Shown in pieces: positions 26,694 through 37,871 of a stretch of DNA of 64,000 nt. Made by a program: the position numbers and the translations under genes. Within the stretch, counting starts at the first letter, position 1, and each line of letters begins with the position of its first letter. The stretch lies in the NCBI RefSeq assembly GCF_025215095.1, contig NZ_JALHAP010000072.1:1-64000 (forward strand). Reading direction: 5' to 3'. The stretch comes from Dryocola boscaweniae (GTDB lineage Bacteria > Pseudomonadota > Gammaproteobacteria > Enterobacterales > Enterobacteriaceae). The notes beneath the pieces were generated by a model. The model was given only the letters and a program-made list of their open reading frames with translations, was not told the DNA's origin and did not search any database.

Positions 26694-29600
26694 TTGAACG
26701 CGGAAAGTTTCGCTCGCTAACGCTGATTAACTGGAACGGTTTCTTCGCGCGTACCTTTGATTTAGATGAGCTGGTTACCACGCTTTCAGGCGGTAACGGC
26801 GCCGGTAAATCCACCACCATGGCGGCATTTGTTACAGCGCTTATCCCGGATTTGACGCTGCTGCACTTTCGTAACACCACCGAAGCAGGGGCCACGTCTG
26901 GTTCACGCGACAAGGGCTTGCACGGTAAGTTAAAAGCGGGCGTGTGTTATTCGACGCTTGATGTCATCAACTCCCGTCACCAGCGCGTGGTGGTTGGCGT
27001 GCGTCTGCAGCAGGTTGCGGGCCGCGACCGTAAAGTGGATATCAAACCTTTCGCGATTCAGGGCCTGCCGACTTCTATTCAGCCGACGCAGTTGCTGACT
27101 GAAACGCTCAACGAGCGTCAGGCGCGCGTGCTGAGCCTGCAAGAGCTGAAAGACAAAGTGGAGTCTATCGAAGGTGTCCAGTTCAAGCAGTTTAACTCCA
27201 TCACCGATTACCATTCTTTAATGTTCGATCTGGGTATCGTGGCGCGTCGTCTGCGCAGCGCCTCGGACCGTAGCAAATATTATCGCCTGATTGAAGCCTC
27301 GCTTTACGGCGGGATTTCCAGCGCCATCACCCGTTCTCTGCGTGATTATCTGTTGCCGGAAAACGGCGGCGTGCGTAAAGCGTTCCAGGATATGGAAGCC
27401 GCGCTGCGTGAAAACCGCCTGACGCTGGAAGCGATTCGCGTGACCCAGTCCGATCGCGACCTCTTTAAGCATCTTATTTCCGAAGCCACTGACTATGTGG
27501 CGGCGGATTATATGCGCCATGCCAACGAACGACGCATTCATCTGGATAAAGCGCTCGAATTCCGCCGTGAACTGCACATCAGCCGCAAGCAGCTTGCTGC
27601 GGAGCAGTTTAAACACGTCGATATGGCGCGTGAGCTAGCCGAACACAGCGGCGCGGAAGGGGATCTGGAAACGGATTACCAGGCCGCCAGCGATCACCTG
27701 AACCTGGTGCAAACGGCTATTCGTCAGCAGGAAAAAATCGAGCGTTATGAAGCCGATCTCGAAGAGCTGCAAATGCGTCTCGAAGAGCAAAACGAGATTG
27801 TCGCCGAAGCTCACGAACAGCAAGAAGAGAACGAGGCACGCGCGGAAGCCGCAGAGCTGGAAGTGGACGAGCTGAAAAGCCAGCTTGCCGATTACCAGCA
27901 GGCGCTCGATGTGCAACAGACTCGCGCTATTCAATATCAGCAGGCCCTGCAAGCTTTAGAACGTGCCCGTGCGGTTTGCCATCTGCCTGATTTAACCGCA
28001 GACAGCGCCGACGAATGGCTGGACACTTTCCAGGCCAAAGAGCAGGAAGCGACAGAAAAATTGCTGACGCTGGAGCAGAAAATGAGCGTGGCGCAAACGG
28101 CACACAGCCAGTTTGAACATGCTTACCAGCTTGTCACGGCAATCAGCGGACCCGTGAGCCGCAGCGAAGCCTGGGAAGCCGCGCGTGAATTACTGCGCGA
28201 CAGCAATAACCAGCGCCATCTCACCGAACAGGTTCAGCCGCTGCGCATGCGTCTTAACGAACTTGAACAGCGCCTGCGTGAACAGCAAGAGGCCGAGCGT
28301 CTGCTGGCTGAATTCTGCAAACGTCAGGGCAAACAGTTCGATCCTGAAGATCTTGAAGCGCTGCACGAAGAGCTTGAAGAACGTATCGCGACGCTGCAGC
28401 AAAGCGTTTCCGATGCGAGCGAGCAACGCGTTTCCCTGCGTCAGGAACAGGAGCAAATTCAGGCGCGCATTAAGCGTCTGACGCTGCGTGCGCCTGTCTG
28501 GCTGGCGGCGCAAACCAGCCTCAATCAGCTTTGCGAGCAAAGCAACGAAGAATTCGAAAGCAGCCAGCATGTGACTGAATACATGCAGCAACTGCTGGAG
28601 CGCGAGCGCGACGTCACGGTAGAACGAGATGAAGTCGGCGCCCGTAAACGCGCTATCGATGAAGAAATCGAACGGCTTAGCCAGCCGGGCGGCGCCGAAG
28701 ATCCGCGTCTCAATGCTCTGGCTGAACGCTTTGGCGGCGTGCTGCTATCAGAGATTTATGATGATATCAGCCTTGATGACGCACCGTACTTCTCGGCGCT
28801 GTATGGCCCATCCCGCCACGCTATCGTCGTACCGGATTTATCCCTGGTGCGTGAACAGCTCGAAAGCCTGGAAGATTGCCCTGAAGACCTGTATCTGATT
28901 GAAGGGGACCCGTCCTCGTTTGATGACAGCGTCTTTACCGTAGAAGAGATGGGCGCTGCGGTGCTGGTGAAAACCGCCGAGCGCCAGTGGCGATATTCCC
29001 GCCTGCCGGAACTGCCGCTGTTTGGCCGCGCGGCGCGTGAAAATCGTCTCGAAAATCTGCATGCAGAGCGCGAAACCCTGGCGGAACGCTTCGCCACGCT
29101 TTCCTTTGATGTTCAAAAATCTCAGCGCCTGCACCAGGCGTTCAGCCGCTTTATCGGCCAGCATCTGGGCGTGGCATTTGACGAAGATCCTGAAGAGGAA
29201 ATTCGCCATCTCAATACCCGCCGCGGTGAAATTGAACGCGCCATCAGCAATCACGAAAACGACAATCAGCAGCAGCGTCAGCAGTTCGATCTGGCAAAAG
29301 AAGGCGTTGCACAGCTAAACCGCCTGCTGCCGCGCGTCAGCCTGTTGAACGACGAGACGCTGGCAGACCGCTGCGATGAAATTCGCGAACGCCTGATGGA
29401 AGCCGAAGAAGCTGCGCGCTTTATCCATCAGCATGGCAGCCAGTTGGCCAAACTCGAAGCGGTTGCCTCGGTCTTGCAAAGCGATCCGGAACAGTTTGAG
29501 CAGCTAAAAGAAGATTATCACTACGCGCAGCAAATCCAGCGCGATGCGCGTCAACAGGCGTTTGCGTTAACTGAAGTGGTGCAGCGTCGTGCGCACTTTA

Positions 29601-31138
29601 GCTATTCCGATTCCGCAGCCATGCTGGACGGTAATAGCGATCTAAACGAAAAACTGCGCAGCCGTCTGGAGCAGGCAGAAGCGGAACGTACGCGCTCCCG
29701 TGAAGCGTTGCGCAGCCATGCGCAGCAGCTCAGCCAGTTCAGTCAGTTGATGGCCTCGCTGAAAAGCTCGTTCGATACCAAGAAAGAGCTGCTCAACGAC
29801 TTGCATAAAGAGCTGCAGGACATCGGCGTGCGTGCCGATACCGGGGCGGAAGAGCGTGCCCGTATTCGCCGCGATGAATTACATACCGCGCTGAGCAACA
29901 ACCGTTCCCGTCGTAATCAGCTCGAAAAAGCCTTGACCTACTGCGAAGCGGAAATGAGCAACCTGACCCGCAAGCTGAAACAGTTGGAGCGCAGCTATTT
30001 CGAAATGCGCGAACAGGTGGTGACGGCGAAAGCAGGCTGGTGTGCGGTAATGCGCATGGTGAAAGACAATGGCGTGGAGCGCCGTCTTCACCGCCGCGAG
30101 CTGGCCTATCAGACCGGCGACGAACTGCGTTCCATGTCGGATAAGGCGCTTGGCGCGCTGCGTCTGGCGGTGGCGGATAACGAACATTTACGCGATGTGC
30201 TGCGGATGTCCGAAGATCCAAAACGTCCGGAGCGTAAAATTCAGTTCTTCGTGGCGGTTTATCAGCATCTGCGCGAGCGTATCCGCCAGGATATTATTCG
30301 TACTGACGATCCGGTAGAAGCCATCGAACAGATGGAGATTGAGCTGGGCCGCCTGACAGAAGAGCTGACCTCACGCGAGCAGAAGCTGGCGATCAGTTCC
30401 CGCAGCGTGGCGAATATTATTCGTAAAACCATTCAGCGCGAGCAGAACCGCATTCGCATGCTGAACCAGGGGCTGCAAAGCGTCTCCTTCGGCCAGGTAA
30501 ATAGCGTACGCCTGAATGTTAACGTCCGCGAAACGCATGCGATGCTGCTTAACGTCCTTTCCGAGCAGCATGAACAGCATCAGGATCTGTTTAACAGCAA
30601 CCGTCTGAGCTTCTCTGAAGCGCTGGCGAAGCTGTATCAGCGTCTGAACCCGCAAATCGATATGGGCCAGCGTACGCCGCAGACCATTGGTGAAGAGCTG
30701 CTGGACTACCGCAACTATCTTGAGATGGAAGTGGAAGTTAACCGAGGTACGGATGGCTGGCTGCGTGCGGAAAGCGGCGCGCTTTCTACGGGTGAAGCTA
30801 TCGGTACCGGGATGTCGATTCTGGTTATGGTTGTGCAAAGCTGGGAAGAGGAATCACGCCGCCTGCGCGGTAAAGACATCTCGCCTTGCCGCCTTTTGTT
30901 CCTTGATGAGGCCGCCCGTCTGGATGCCAAATCAATCGCAACGCTGTTTGAGTTGTGCGAGCGACTTGAAATGCAACTGATTATTGCGGCGCCTGAAAAC
31001 ATCAGCCCGGAAAAAGGCACCACCTATAAGCTGGTTCGTAAGGTCTTTAACAATCACGAACATGTGCACGTTGTTGGTCTGCGAGGCTTTGCCGCACCGC
31101 TACCTGAGGCTTTGCCAGGTACGGCGGAAGTCTCCTGA
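26690..31138 (+). CDS. mukB: SMC-like condensin ATPase MukB
   Basis: MukB is the SMC-type ATPase of the MukBEF loop extruder, and it also binds topoisomerase IV. The product is 1482 residues (1486 in E. coli). The head has Walker [11 protein letters not shown] (about residues 34-43) at the N-terminus, and the ABC signature [10 protein letters not shown] and Walker [13 protein letters not shown] at the C-terminus. Long coiled coils rich in E, Q, L and R surround the hinge at about residues 650-800. A strong terminator follows. Confidence 0.99.
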   Translation: MIERGKFRSLTLINWNGFFARTFDLDELVTTLSGGNGAGKSTTMAAFVTALIPDLTLLHFRNTTEAGATSGSRDKGLHGKLKAGVCYSTLDVINSRHQRVVVGVRLQQVAGRDRKVDIKPFAIQGLPTSIQPTQLLTETLNERQARVLSLQELKDKVESIEGVQFKQFNSITDYHSLMFDLGIVARRLRSASDRSKYYRLIEASLYGGISSAITRSLRDYLLPENGGVRKAFQDMEAALRENRLTLEAIRVTQSDRDLFKHLISEATDYVAADYMRHANERRIHLDKALEFRRELHISRKQLAAEQFKHVDMARELAEHSGAEGDLETDYQAASDHLNLVQTAIRQQEKIERYEADLEELQMRLEEQNEIVAEAHEQQEENEARAEAAELEVDELKSQLADYQQALDVQQTRAIQYQQALQALERARAVCHLPDLTADSADEWLDTFQAKEQEATEKLLTLEQKMSVAQTAHSQFEHAYQLVTAISGPVSRSEAWEAARELLRDSNNQRHLTEQVQPLRMRLNELEQRLREQQEAERLLAEFCKRQGKQFDPEDLEALHEELEERIATLQQSVSDASEQRVSLRQEQEQIQARIKRLTLRAPVWLAAQTSLNQLCEQSNEEFESSQHVTEYMQQLLERERDVTVERDEVGARKRAIDEEIERLSQPGGAEDPRLNALAERFGGVLLSEIYDDISLDDAPYFSALYGPSRHAIVVPDLSLVREQLESLEDCPEDLYLIEGDPSSFDDSVFTVEEMGAAVLVKTAERQWRYSRLPELPLFGRAARENRLENLHAERETLAERFATLSFDVQKSQRLHQAFSRFIGQHLGVAFDEDPEEEIRHLNTRRGEIERAISNHENDNQQQRQQFDLAKEGVAQLNRLLPRVSLLNDETLADRCDEIRERLMEAEEAARFIHQHGSQLAKLEAVASVLQSDPEQFEQLKEDYHYAQQIQRDARQQAFALTEVVQRRAHFSYSDSAAMLDGNSDLNEKLRSRLEQAEAERTRSREALRSHAQQLSQFSQLMASLKSSFDTKKELLNDLHKELQDIGVRADTGAEERARIRRDELHTALSNNRSRRNQLEKALTYCEAEMSNLTRKLKQLERSYFEMREQVVTAKAGWCAVMRMVKDNGVERRLHRRELAYQTGDELRSMSDKALGALRLAVADNEHLRDVLRMSEDPKRPERKIQFFVAVYQHLRERIRQDIIRTDDPVEAIEQMEIELGRLTEELTSREQKLAISSRSVANIIRKTIQREQNRIRMLNQGLQSVSFGQVNSVRLNVNVRETHAMLLNVLSEQHEQHQDLFNSNRLSFSEALAKLYQRLNPQIDMGQRTPQTIGEELLDYRNYLEMEVEVNRGTDGWLRAESGALSTGEAIGTGMSILVMVVQSWEEESRRLRGKDISPCRLLFLDEAARLDAKSIATLFELCERLEMQLIIAAPENISPEKGTTYKLVRKVFNNHEHVHVVGLRGFAAPLPEALPGTAEVS

Positions 31139-31160
31139 TAGTCCTCTTTATGCTCTTGTC

Positions 31161-31188
31161 AAACAGCGGGCTTCGGCCCGCTGTTTTT
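31161..31188 (+). terminator. Rho-independent terminator after mukB
   Basis: AAACAGCGGGC and GCCCGCTGTTT form an 11-bp stem with a TTCG tetraloop, followed by a T-run. It closes the cmoM-mukFEB operon. Confidence 0.95.
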
Positions 31189-31242
31189 GCTTCTGAAACC
31201 TCTTAATCTTTAATTTTCTTTACGTTTATGCGGGTAATTGAT

Positions 31243-31304
31243 TTTTACTGTTTATATACTGATAAAAGAACCAGGCGAAAGGCTGGTTACGATAAACAGT
31301 AAAA
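31243..31304 (+). promoter_or_regulatory. Nested inverted repeats in the ldtD leader
   Basis: A perfect 13-bp inverted repeat (TTTTACTGTTTAT at 31243-31255 and ATAAACAGTAAAA at 31292-31304) encloses a 36-bp spacer. The spacer contains a second 6-bp hairpin (AACCAG/CTGGTT at 31269-31274 and 31283-31288). The right arm ends 13 bp before the ldtD start, next to the G-rich ribosome site, and TATACT (31255-31260) overlaps the left arm's last base and could be a -10 box. Its function is unknown; an operator or translational control structure is possible. Confidence 0.55.
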
Positions 31305-31317
31305 CAGGGGGCAAAGG

Positions 31318-33216
31318 ATGTTGCTTATGAAAATACATGGTTTTAGAGCGTCGGCTATAAGTTATTGCCTGGCGCTCAGTCTGGCTCCACTGTTTACGGT
31401 GCAGGCGCAAGAGCAAGAGCCTGCCGTGGTTCCTTCTGACAGCTCCGCAGTGACTGCAGAGCAGCCGACCGCGCTTGAGCAACCGTTAGCTCAGTCCAGC
31501 GCCACGGCGGCGATGGCGGGCACACTGGCGCTTGATTCTGCCTCAATGTCTGCCGCGCAAAGCCGTTCTCAGCTCCTTGCGCAACTGCCTGCAGGCTATG
31601 CTCCTGTCTACCTCAACGCGCTGTCCGCTTTTTATGCTGCTCGCGATATGAAACCGATGTGGGAAAACCGTGATGCGGTGCAGGCATTCCAGCAACAGTT
31701 AGCGGAACTGGCTATCGCCGGTATTCAGCCTCAGTTTACGACCTGGGTCGAACTGCTGACCAATCCTTCCGTTACCGGCATGGCTCGCGACGTTGTACTT
31801 TCTGACGCAATGATGGGCTATCTGCAGTTTGTCTCCGGTATTCCGACCGAAGGTAACCGCTGGCTGTATAGCACCACGCCTTACAAAATGAAGACCGCGC
31901 CTTTGTCTGTCATTAATCAGTGGCAGGTGGCTGTCGATCAGGGCACGCTAGTGAGCTTTATCGCTACGCTTGCGCCTCAGCATCCACAATATGCCCGTAT
32001 GCATCAGTCGCTGGTGCATTTGTTGGGTGATACTCGTCCGTGGCCGCAGCTAACCGGTAAAGAAACGCTTCGTCCGGGACAATGGAGCAACGATGTTCCG
32101 GCGCTGCGTGAAATTCTCGCCAGAAGCGGCATGCTGCAGGTTGAGCCGGCGATTTCGCTACCGGGTGATGACAGCACGAACACCCAGACCGCGGCTGCGG
32201 TGAGTCCGTCTGCTGTTGCCGTCGAAAGTGAGGGCAACGCTCAGGGCGTTCCCGATGCGGTTGTCGGAGCGAAGAAAAAGCCTTCCGCAGCGGTACGCAG
32301 CGCTTATAGCCGCGAACTGGTTGAAGGGGTGAAGCGCTTCCAGAAATGGCAAGGGTTGGGAACGGATGGCGCAATCGGGCCCTTAACTCGTGACTGGCTG
32401 AATGTCACGCCACAACAGCGGGCTTCGCTCGTCGCGTTGAATATCCAACGTTTACGCCTGCTGCCTAATAAGCTTGATACCGGCATCATGGTGAACATCC
32501 CCAACTATTCGCTGGTGTATTACCTCAATGGCAGCGAAGTTCTGGCATCCCGCGTTATTGTCGGACGTCCGGATCGTAAAACGCCGATGATGAGCAGCGC
32601 GCTCAATAACGTCGTGGTTAACCCGCCGTGGAACGTGCCAAATACGTTAGCGCGTAACGACATCCTGCCTAAAGTCCGTCAGGACCCCGGCTACCTGGAC
32701 CGCCACGGTTACAGCGTGCTGCGCGGCTGGAGCAACAATGCAGAAGCCATCAATCCCTATAACGTAGACTGGCAAACCATTACCGCCAGCAATTTACCGT
32801 TCCGTTTCCAGCAAAAACCGGGCACTCAGAATTCGTTAGGGCGATATAAATTTAATATGCCGAGTTCCGATGCTATCTATTTGCACGACACGCCGAACCA
32901 CAATCTGTTCCAGAAGGATGCGCGAGCGCTAAGTTCCGGGTGCGTTCGAGTCAATAAGGCATCTGAACTGGCTAATATGCTGTTACAGGATGCCGGCTGG
33001 AATGACACGCGTATCTCCAGTCAGCTAAAAGACGGCAGCACTAAATATGTCAACATTCGCCAGACAATCCCGGTCAACCTCTATTATCTGACCGCATTTG
33101 TCGGTGAAGACGGGCGTACACAATATCGTACAGATATTTACAATTACGATCTTAGCGCGCGATCTGGCGCACAAATCCTTTCAAAAGCCGGATTATTGAT
33201 TAAGGAAATGCAGTAA
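31318..33216 (+). CDS. ldtD: L,D-transpeptidase LdtD
   Basis: LdtD (YcbB) is a periplasmic L,D-transpeptidase that makes 3-3 crosslinks in peptidoglycan. It is important under envelope stress and for beta-lactam tolerance. The product is 632 residues (615 in E. coli), with the extra length in the low-complexity N-terminal part. It has a signal peptide (cut after about VQAQ), a peptidoglycan-binding domain near residues 330-365, and the YkuD domain with HDTPNHNLF and the catalytic cysteine C542 in SSGCVRV. An alternative ATG lies 9 bp downstream. The Cpx response controls the E. coli gene; no clear CpxR box is visible here. Confidence 0.96.
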   Translation: MLLMKIHGFRASAISYCLALSLAPLFTVQAQEQEPAVVPSDSSAVTAEQPTALEQPLAQSSATAAMAGTLALDSASMSAAQSRSQLLAQLPAGYAPVYLNALSAFYAARDMKPMWENRDAVQAFQQQLAELAIAGIQPQFTTWVELLTNPSVTGMARDVVLSDAMMGYLQFVSGIPTEGNRWLYSTTPYKMKTAPLSVINQWQVAVDQGTLVSFIATLAPQHPQYARMHQSLVHLLGDTRPWPQLTGKETLRPGQWSNDVPALREILARSGMLQVEPAISLPGDDSTNTQTAAAVSPSAVAVESEGNAQGVPDAVVGAKKKPSAAVRSAYSRELVEGVKRFQKWQGLGTDGAIGPLTRDWLNVTPQQRASLVALNIQRLRLLPNKLDTGIMVNIPNYSLVYYLNGSEVLASRVIVGRPDRKTPMMSSALNNVVVNPPWNVPNTLARNDILPKVRQDPGYLDRHGYSVLRGWSNNAEAINPYNVDWQTITASNLPFRFQQKPGTQNSLGRYKFNMPSSDAIYLHDTPNHNLFQKDARALSSGCVRVNKASELANMLLQDAGWNDTRISSQLKDGSTKYVNIRQTIPVNLYYLTAFVGEDGRTQYRTDIYNYDLSARSGAQILSKAGLLIKEMQ

Positions 33217-33254
33217 TACTAATGAATTAGTGGTCGTAACAGGTGTAATACTCA

Positions 33255-33284
33255 GCCGGGTCCCTCACAGGGCCCGGTTTATCT
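33255..33284 (+). terminator. Terminator after ldtD
   Basis: GCCGGGtcCCT and AGGgcCCGGT pair around CAC with two interior mismatches, followed by TTATCTGGGTTTT. The T-run is weak, so termination may be partial. Confidence 0.65.
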
Positions 33285-33389
33285 GGGTTTTGCGGCATCT
33301 TGACTCAACGTTCTTAGCCAGTTAAGGTGCGAAGCGTGCGCCAGAAGTGCATATTATTCGACCATTTTTCATTTGTAGACCTGGACATC

Positions 33390-33938
33390 ATGGACAAATT
33401 TGACGCTAATCGCCGCAAGCTGCTGGCATTGGGCAGTGTGGCTTTGGGTGCCGCTCTGTTGCCGACGCGAGCGTTTGCAACCCTCTCGACACCGCGCCCG
33501 CGCATTCTGACTCTCAATAACCTTCATACAGGTGAGACGTTAAAAGCCGAGTTCTTCGATGGCAGAGGCTATATTCAGGATGAATTAGCTAGACTTAACC
33601 ATTTCTTCCGTGACTTTCGCGCGAATAAAGTTAAGGCCATCGATCCCAAGCTGTTCGACCAGCTTTATCGTCTGCAAGGGCTGTTAGGAACGAATAAACC
33701 CGTACAGCTTATTTCCGGTTACCGTTCTTTGGATACCAATAACGAGTTGCGTGCGCATAGCCGTGGGGTGGCGAAAAAAAGCTACCACACCAAAGGGCAG
33801 GCAATGGATTTCCATATTGAAGGGATTTCGTTAAGCAATGTTCGCAAAGCAGCATTATCTCTGCGCTCAGGTGGTGTAGGATATTACCCGGGTAGCAACT
33901 TTGTGCATATTGATACCGGGCCATTACGGCACTGGTAA
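33390..33938 (+). CDS. mepK: Murein DD-endopeptidase MepK
   Basis: MepK (YcbK) is a zinc endopeptidase that cleaves peptide crosslinks, preferring the 3-3 bonds made by L,D-transpeptidases such as the neighbouring LdtD, so that the sacculus can expand. From the ATG at 33390 the product is 182 residues, as in E. coli. The N-terminus RRKLLALGSVALG is a twin-arginine signal. Zinc-site motifs of the M15A/DUF882 family are visible: HTKGQAMDFH and FVHIDTGP. Its place beside ldtD fits a joint role in crosslink turnover. Confidence 0.96.
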   Translation: MDKFDANRRKLLALGSVALGAALLPTRAFATLSTPRPRILTLNNLHTGETLKAEFFDGRGYIQDELARLNHFFRDFRANKVKAIDPKLFDQLYRLQGLLGTNKPVQLISGYRSLDTNNELRAHSRGVAKKSYHTKGQAMDFHIEGISLSNVRKAALSLRSGGVGYYPGSNFVHIDTGPLRHW

Positions 33939-33978
33939 AACAACGGAATCCGGCGTTCGTTGCCGGTAATGGAGCAGC

Positions 33979-34626
33979 ATGAATTATCACCTTATCCCGG
34001 TAACGGCCTTTGCCCAAAACTGTTCTTTGATCTGGTGCGAAGAAACCCTGCAGGCAGCCATAGTGGACCCTGGCGGTGAAGCGCAAAAGATAGTCCAGGA
34101 AGTGACGGCAAAAGGTGTGACGGTAGGTCAAATCCTGTTAACCCATGGTCATCTTGATCATGTGGGCGCCGCTGCTGAGCTGGCCGCACATTACGGTGTG
34201 CCTGTAGTCGGTCCGCAAAAAGCAGACGATTTCTGGCTACAGGGATTGCCGGCACAAAGTCGAATGTTTGGTCTGGATGAATGTTTACCTTTAACCCCAG
34301 ATCGCTGGCTGGATGAAGGTGAGACCGTTTCCGTCGGGAATGCGACATTGCAGGTGCTGCATTGTCCAGGGCATACGCCGGGGCATATCGTCTTCTTTGA
34401 TGACAAGGCGAAGCTGTTGGTTTCCGGCGATGTAATATTCAAAGGTGGAGTAGGGCGCAGCGACTTCCCGCAGGGGGATCACGCGGCGCTTATCGATTCG
34501 ATTAAGCGTAAGTTATTACCGCTGGGCGACGATGTGACCTTTATTCCCGGTCATGGCCCGCTTTCCACGCTTGGGTATGAGCGTCTGCATAACCCTTTCC
34601 TGCAGGACGAGTTACCGGTCTGGTAA
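33979..34626 (+). CDS. gloC: Type II glyoxalase GloC (metallo-beta-lactamase fold)
   Basis: GloC (YcbL) hydrolyses S-lactoylglutathione in methylglyoxal detoxification, in the cytoplasm. The product has 215 residues, as in E. coli. The metal-binding motif THGHLDH is visible at about residues 55-61, with further ligands in [16 protein letters not shown] and PGHGP. It lies 40 bp after mepK on the same strand and may be co-transcribed. Confidence 0.96.
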   Translation: MNYHLIPVTAFAQNCSLIWCEETLQAAIVDPGGEAQKIVQEVTAKGVTVGQILLTHGHLDHVGAAAELAAHYGVPVVGPQKADDFWLQGLPAQSRMFGLDECLPLTPDRWLDEGETVSVGNATLQVLHCPGHTPGHIVFFDDKAKLLVSGDVIFKGGVGRSDFPQGDHAALIDSIKRKLLPLGDDVTFIPGHGPLSTLGYERLHNPFLQDELPVW

Positions 34627-34649
34627 AAAAAGAGCCACATAAGCGGCTC
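34624..34649 (-). terminator. Minus-strand terminator at the far end of the gloC-aspC gap
   Basis: On the minus strand GAGCCGC-ttat-GTGGCTC forms a 7-bp stem (one G-U pair), followed by seven T. It is nearly the same sequence as the aspC terminator at 34790-34817, with the same loop. It would end either aspC read-through or a short separate minus-strand RNA. It overlaps the last bases of gloC. Confidence 0.7.
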
Positions 34650-34789
34650 AGATTGCAGACAAAGAAGGAAAAAACGTGGTTTTTCCTTCTTTGTGGTTGT
34701 CAGCCGAAAATCAATAAATTGATTTTCCTCGTTTTTTATACGACGACACCCTTTAGTTTTATGACGCCGGAAGGCTTGTCATCATTCTC
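34650..34789 (-). ncRNA. Structured region between two terminators, candidate small RNA
   Basis: The 140 bp between the two minus-strand terminators have no supported coding frame but are strongly structured. ACAAAGAAGGAAAAAAC (34659-34675) pairs with 34679-34694 with one bulged A and a 3-nt loop. AAAATCAAT pairs with ATTGATTTT around AA at about 34713-34732. On the minus strand the order is two hairpins and then a terminator, as in many Hfq-type small RNAs. It could equally be the 3' end of aspC read-through. No promoter could be confirmed. Confidence 0.35.
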
Positions 34790-34817
34790 AAAAAGAGCCG
34801 CTTATGCGGCTCTTTTT
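34790..34817 (-). terminator. Bidirectional terminator after aspC
   Basis: AAAAAGAGCCGC and GCGGCTCTTTTT form a perfect 12-bp stem around TTAT, with an A-run on one side and a T-run on the other. It can terminate aspC from the right and gloC from the left. Confidence 0.9.
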
Positions 34818-34830
34818 CCATTGATAATAT

Positions 34831-36021
34831 TTACAGCACAGCGACAATCGCTTCGCACAGCGGCGCCATATTGTCCGGAGTCATCCCCGCAACGTTGACG
34901 CGGCCAGATGCCACGGCGTAAACGCCAAACTCTTCGCGCAGACGCAGAACCTGTTCTTTCGTCAGGCCACTGAACGAGAACATGCCGTTCTGGTTGATAA
35001 TAAAGCTGAAATCACGGTTTGCGCCTTTCTCCTGCAGCGTGTTCACAAATAGCTGACGCATACGGTGAATACGCTGACGCATGTCGGTCAACTCTTGTTC
35101 CCAGAGTGTACGCAGGGCTTCGTTGCTCAGGATGATTGCCACTACGGAAGCGCCGTGTGCCGGCGGGTTAGAGTAGTTTGCGCGAATAACGGATTTCATC
35201 TGGCTAAATGCGCGATCGGCGGTATCCGCATCGGCAGCGACCAGAGTACAGGCGCCTACGCGCTCGTTATACAGACCGAAGTTTTTCGAGTAGGAGCTGG
35301 CTACAAGCAGTTCCTTATGGCTTGCTGCAAAGACGCGCAGGCCTTCGGCATCTTCTTCCAGACCACGGGCAAAACCCTGGTAGGCGAAATCAAACAGCGG
35401 CAGCCAGCCCTTTTCCTGCGACATTTTCGCAAGCGCTTGCCATTGATCTAAAGTCGGGTCGATACCGGTTGGGTTATGGCAGCAGCCATGGAAAAGCACC
35501 ACATCACCCGCCTGCGCCGCCTGCAGGCTGTTAAGCAGACCATCAAAGTCGAGAGCATGTTTGTCGGCATCGTAGTATGCGTATTCGCAAACTTCCAGAC
35601 CTGCGGAGTTAAACACGCTTTTATGGTTAGGCCAGCTAGGATTACTTACCCACACGCGTTTTGTTGCAGTGTTTTTTGCCAGGAAATCAGCCGCTACGCG
35701 AAGTGCGCCTGTGCCGCCAGGAGTTTGCGCCGTGCGCGCACGTTTGGCTTCGCTAATTGCATTACCTTTGCCAAACAGCAGTGCCTGAGTGCAGCGGCCA
35801 AATTCGGGAATACCGTCAATGCCCAGGTAGTTCTTTGTATTTTCATTTTCCAGCAGAAAAGCTTCGGCCTTTTTAACGCTGGTCAGAACCGGTGTTTTAC
35901 CAGTCTCGTCCTTATAAACCCCAATGCCGAGGTTAATTTTTGTCGGGCGGTCATCGGCACGAAACAGATCGGCCAGGCCAAGAATTGGGTCGGCAGGGGC
36001 AGCGGTAATGTTCTCAAACAT
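34831..36021 (-). CDS. aspC: Aspartate aminotransferase
   Basis: AspC is a cytoplasmic PLP enzyme that interconverts aspartate/2-oxoglutarate and oxaloacetate/glutamate, and also acts on aromatic amino acids. The product is 396 residues, as in E. coli, starting [20 protein letters not shown]. The PLP lysine is K246 in [14 protein letters not shown], and the arginine that binds the substrate carboxylate is in ASGRVNVAG. It lies downstream of ompF on the same strand, separated from it by the ompF terminator. Confidence 0.99.
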   Translation of the reverse strand: MFENITAAPADPILGLADLFRADDRPTKINLGIGVYKDETGKTPVLTSVKKAEAFLLENENTKNYLGIDGIPEFGRCTQALLFGKGNAISEAKRARTAQTPGGTGALRVAADFLAKNTATKRVWVSNPSWPNHKSVFNSAGLEVCEYAYYDADKHALDFDGLLNSLQAAQAGDVVLFHGCCHNPTGIDPTLDQWQALAKMSQEKGWLPLFDFAYQGFARGLEEDAEGLRVFAASHKELLVASSYSKNFGLYNERVGACTLVAADADTADRAFSQMKSVIRANYSNPPAHGASVVAIILSNEALRTLWEQELTDMRQRIHRMRQLFVNTLQEKGANRDFSFIINQNGMFSFSGLTKEQVLRLREEFGVYAVASGRVNVAGMTPDNMAPLCEAIVAVL

Positions 36022-36151
36022 GACTTGGTTCCATTGTGATATCGAGGGGGAAACGCTCTCAGGTTAACTGCTGTTTTCACAAATGCCAACCGTTTGCGAC
36101 AAAAAGAAATAACCGGCGGCGCAGGCTGGTTATTTTCGATTTTCAGGCATA

Positions 36152-36180
36152 AAAAAACAGGGCCGAAGCCCTGTTTTTTA
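36152..36180 (-). terminator. Rho-independent terminator after ompF
   Basis: ACAGGGC and GCCCTGT form a 7-bp stem with a four-base loop. On the minus strand it is followed by a run of T, about 30 bp after the ompF stop. Confidence 0.92.
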
Positions 36181-36207
36181 TATTCAGACAGACAAGCTGT
36201 CGAATAA

Positions 36208-37275
36208 TTAGAACTGGTAAACGATACCCACCGCAACGGTGTCGTCATAAGCAACGCCGAGCGCGTTGTCTTTGTCGATCTGGTTGATGATGTAATCAAC
36301 GTAGGTGGACATGTTTTTGTTGAAGTAGTAGGTCGCGCCAACTTCGATGTAGTTGATGTAATCAGCATCGCCAACACCAGCAACGTCTTTCGCTTTAGAT
36401 TTGTAGTAAGCGATGGATGGACGCAGACCGAAGTCGAACTGGTACTGGGCTACAACAGAGAAGTCCTGAGTTTTGTTAGCAAAACCAACGCCATCACTGA
36501 TGTAAGTTGCGTTACGGGTTTCGCCGTAAAGAGCCGCCAAGTAAATGTTGTTGGCATCGTATTTCAGACCGGTTGCCCACTGCTCAACTCTTTCACCGTT
36601 GCCGTCAGCTTCCTGAGCGTTGGTACGGTCTGCTGCGCCGTAACCGCCTACGATACCGAAGCCTTCAAAGTCATAGCTCAGAGAGGTTGCCCAGCCGTCG
36701 CCGTTGGACTTAGCAACGTCGGTACGTTCGTTTTTGCCCAGGTACTGAACGCCGAAGTTCAGGCCGTCAACCAGGCCGAAGAAGTCGCTGTTACGGTAAG
36801 TTGCAAGACCACCGGTACGGCCAACGAAGAAGTTATCGCTTGGAGCTGTGTCACCGCCGAATTCTGGCAGCATATCGGTAACGCCGATGGCGTCATAAAC
36901 CAGACCGTAGTTACGACCGTAGTCGAAAGAGCCTGCATCGCCAAATTTCAGACCGGCAAACGCCAGACGGGTTTTGCTGCCTGCAGTACCTTCAGATTCA
37001 GCACGGTTGCCAGAGAACTGGTATTCCCACTGGCCGTAACCGGTCAGTTGGTCATTGATCTGAGTTTCGCCTTTGAAGCCCAGACGAGCATAGGTCTGAT
37101 CGCCGTTGCCGCCGTAGCTGTTGTCGCCGTTGTCTTTAGAAAAATAATGCAGACCTACCGCTTTACCGTACAGGTCAACTTTGTTGCCGTCTTTGTTATA
37201 GATTTCTGCAGCGTTAGCTGCACCGGCTACCAGCAGAGCAGGGATAACCACTGCCAGAATGTTGCGCTTCATCAT
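36208..37275 (-). CDS. ompF: Outer-membrane porin OmpF
   Basis: OmpF is a trimeric 16-strand beta-barrel porin for small hydrophilic solutes and many antibiotics. The product is 355 residues (362 in E. coli). It has a 22-residue signal peptide ([20 protein letters not shown]), mature start [10 protein letters not shown], the constriction-loop L3 motif PEFGGD, and the C-terminal phenylalanine (VGIVYQF) needed for barrel assembly. The surface loops differ from E. coli, as is usual. OmpC/PhoE-like paralogues are the main alternative, but the neighbours aspC and asnS and the leader sequence point to OmpF. Confidence 0.95.
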   Translation of the reverse strand: MMKRNILAVVIPALLVAGAANAAEIYNKDGNKVDLYGKAVGLHYFSKDNGDNSYGGNGDQTYARLGFKGETQINDQLTGYGQWEYQFSGNRAESEGTAGSKTRLAFAGLKFGDAGSFDYGRNYGLVYDAIGVTDMLPEFGGDTAPSDNFFVGRTGGLATYRNSDFFGLVDGLNFGVQYLGKNERTDVAKSNGDGWATSLSYDFEGFGIVGGYGAADRTNAQEADGNGERVEQWATGLKYDANNIYLAALYGETRNATYISDGVGFANKTQDFSVVAQYQFDFGLRPSIAYYKSKAKDVAGVGDADYINYIEVGATYYFNKNMSTYVDYIINQIDKDNALGVAYDDTVAVGIVYQF

Positions 37276-37300
37276 TATTTATTACCCTCATTGGTTTTTT
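37276..37300 (-). promoter_or_regulatory. ompF mRNA leader near the start codon
   Basis: On the minus strand the last leader bases read ATGAGGGTAATAAATA before ATGATG, matching the E. coli ompF leader to which the MicF small RNA pairs. The conservation suggests the same post-transcriptional control. MicF itself is not in this window. Confidence 0.6.
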
Positions 37301-37410
37301 GTGAACACCTGCCACTGCCGTCAATAATTCTTTACGGAACTATTGATGAGAGTTTGGTGTCTTTCTGTATCTGTCAGGCATCTTTCCATCCATGAAACCG
37401 TTTCGCTAGC

Positions 37411-37480
37411 CTGAAAGTGCTACAAATGTCTAAACTAAGTAACCAAAAGAAAATATGTGTAACCAATTGTATATTTCAGG
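37411..37480 (-). promoter_or_regulatory. OmpR-type boxes upstream of ompF
   Basis: On the minus strand this segment contains TTGGTTACACAT, TTTTGGTTACTTAG and ATTTGTAGCACTTTCAG. These resemble the F1, F2 and F3 OmpR boxes of E. coli ompF (TTTTGGTTACATATT and TTGTAGCACTTTCACGG). They lie about 135-205 bp upstream of the start codon, as expected for osmoregulated OmpR control. Confidence 0.7.
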
Positions 37481-37828
37481 GAACTTTGTGAACCAATTCA
37501 AACTTCGACTGGATTTGGTTATTTAATTAGCGCTCCATAACATATATATATGAATTACTTATGTTTAATCCGCATAATGAAAAAAATGCATTACCTTTCG
37601 TTTACATTTGGACATTTTAAGTAAAATTTTTAGATGTCCAGACATCTGTGCAAATTTTATGCAAATATGCTAAGCAAGTGCTTTCTGAAAAAGCATGACA
37701 AAAATAAGGATTATTTTGTGACGGGGTATTTCGCAGACATGCTTCGTTACGAGGAAGCGACGGGATGGGGTTGTAATTGACGTTTGTTTAACTTTTGTTG
37801 AAGAAAAATGACTTTTATAGGATTAGCG
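37481..37828. other. AT-rich non-coding region between asnS and ompF
   Basis: I see no supported gene here. The stretch is AT-rich, with short TA runs (CATATATATATG near 37541) typical of the far-upstream ompF control region where IHF and further OmpR binding are known in E. coli. No site could be assigned with certainty. Confidence 0.5.
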
Positions 37829-37860
37829 AAAGAAAGGCCAGCGTCGCTGGCCTTTATTAA
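37829..37860 (-). terminator. Rho-independent terminator after asnS
   Basis: GGCCAGC and GCTGGCC pair around two to four bases. On the minus strand this is followed by TTTCTTTCG, a few bases after the asnS stop. Confidence 0.8.
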
Positions 37861-37871
37861 AAACGCTTTCT

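Noticed and set aside
34653..34898. 81-codon plus-strand frame in the gloC-aspC gap
   Set aside because: It has no ribosome site, runs through two terminators and into the antisense of aspC, and its sequence is dictated by the hairpins.
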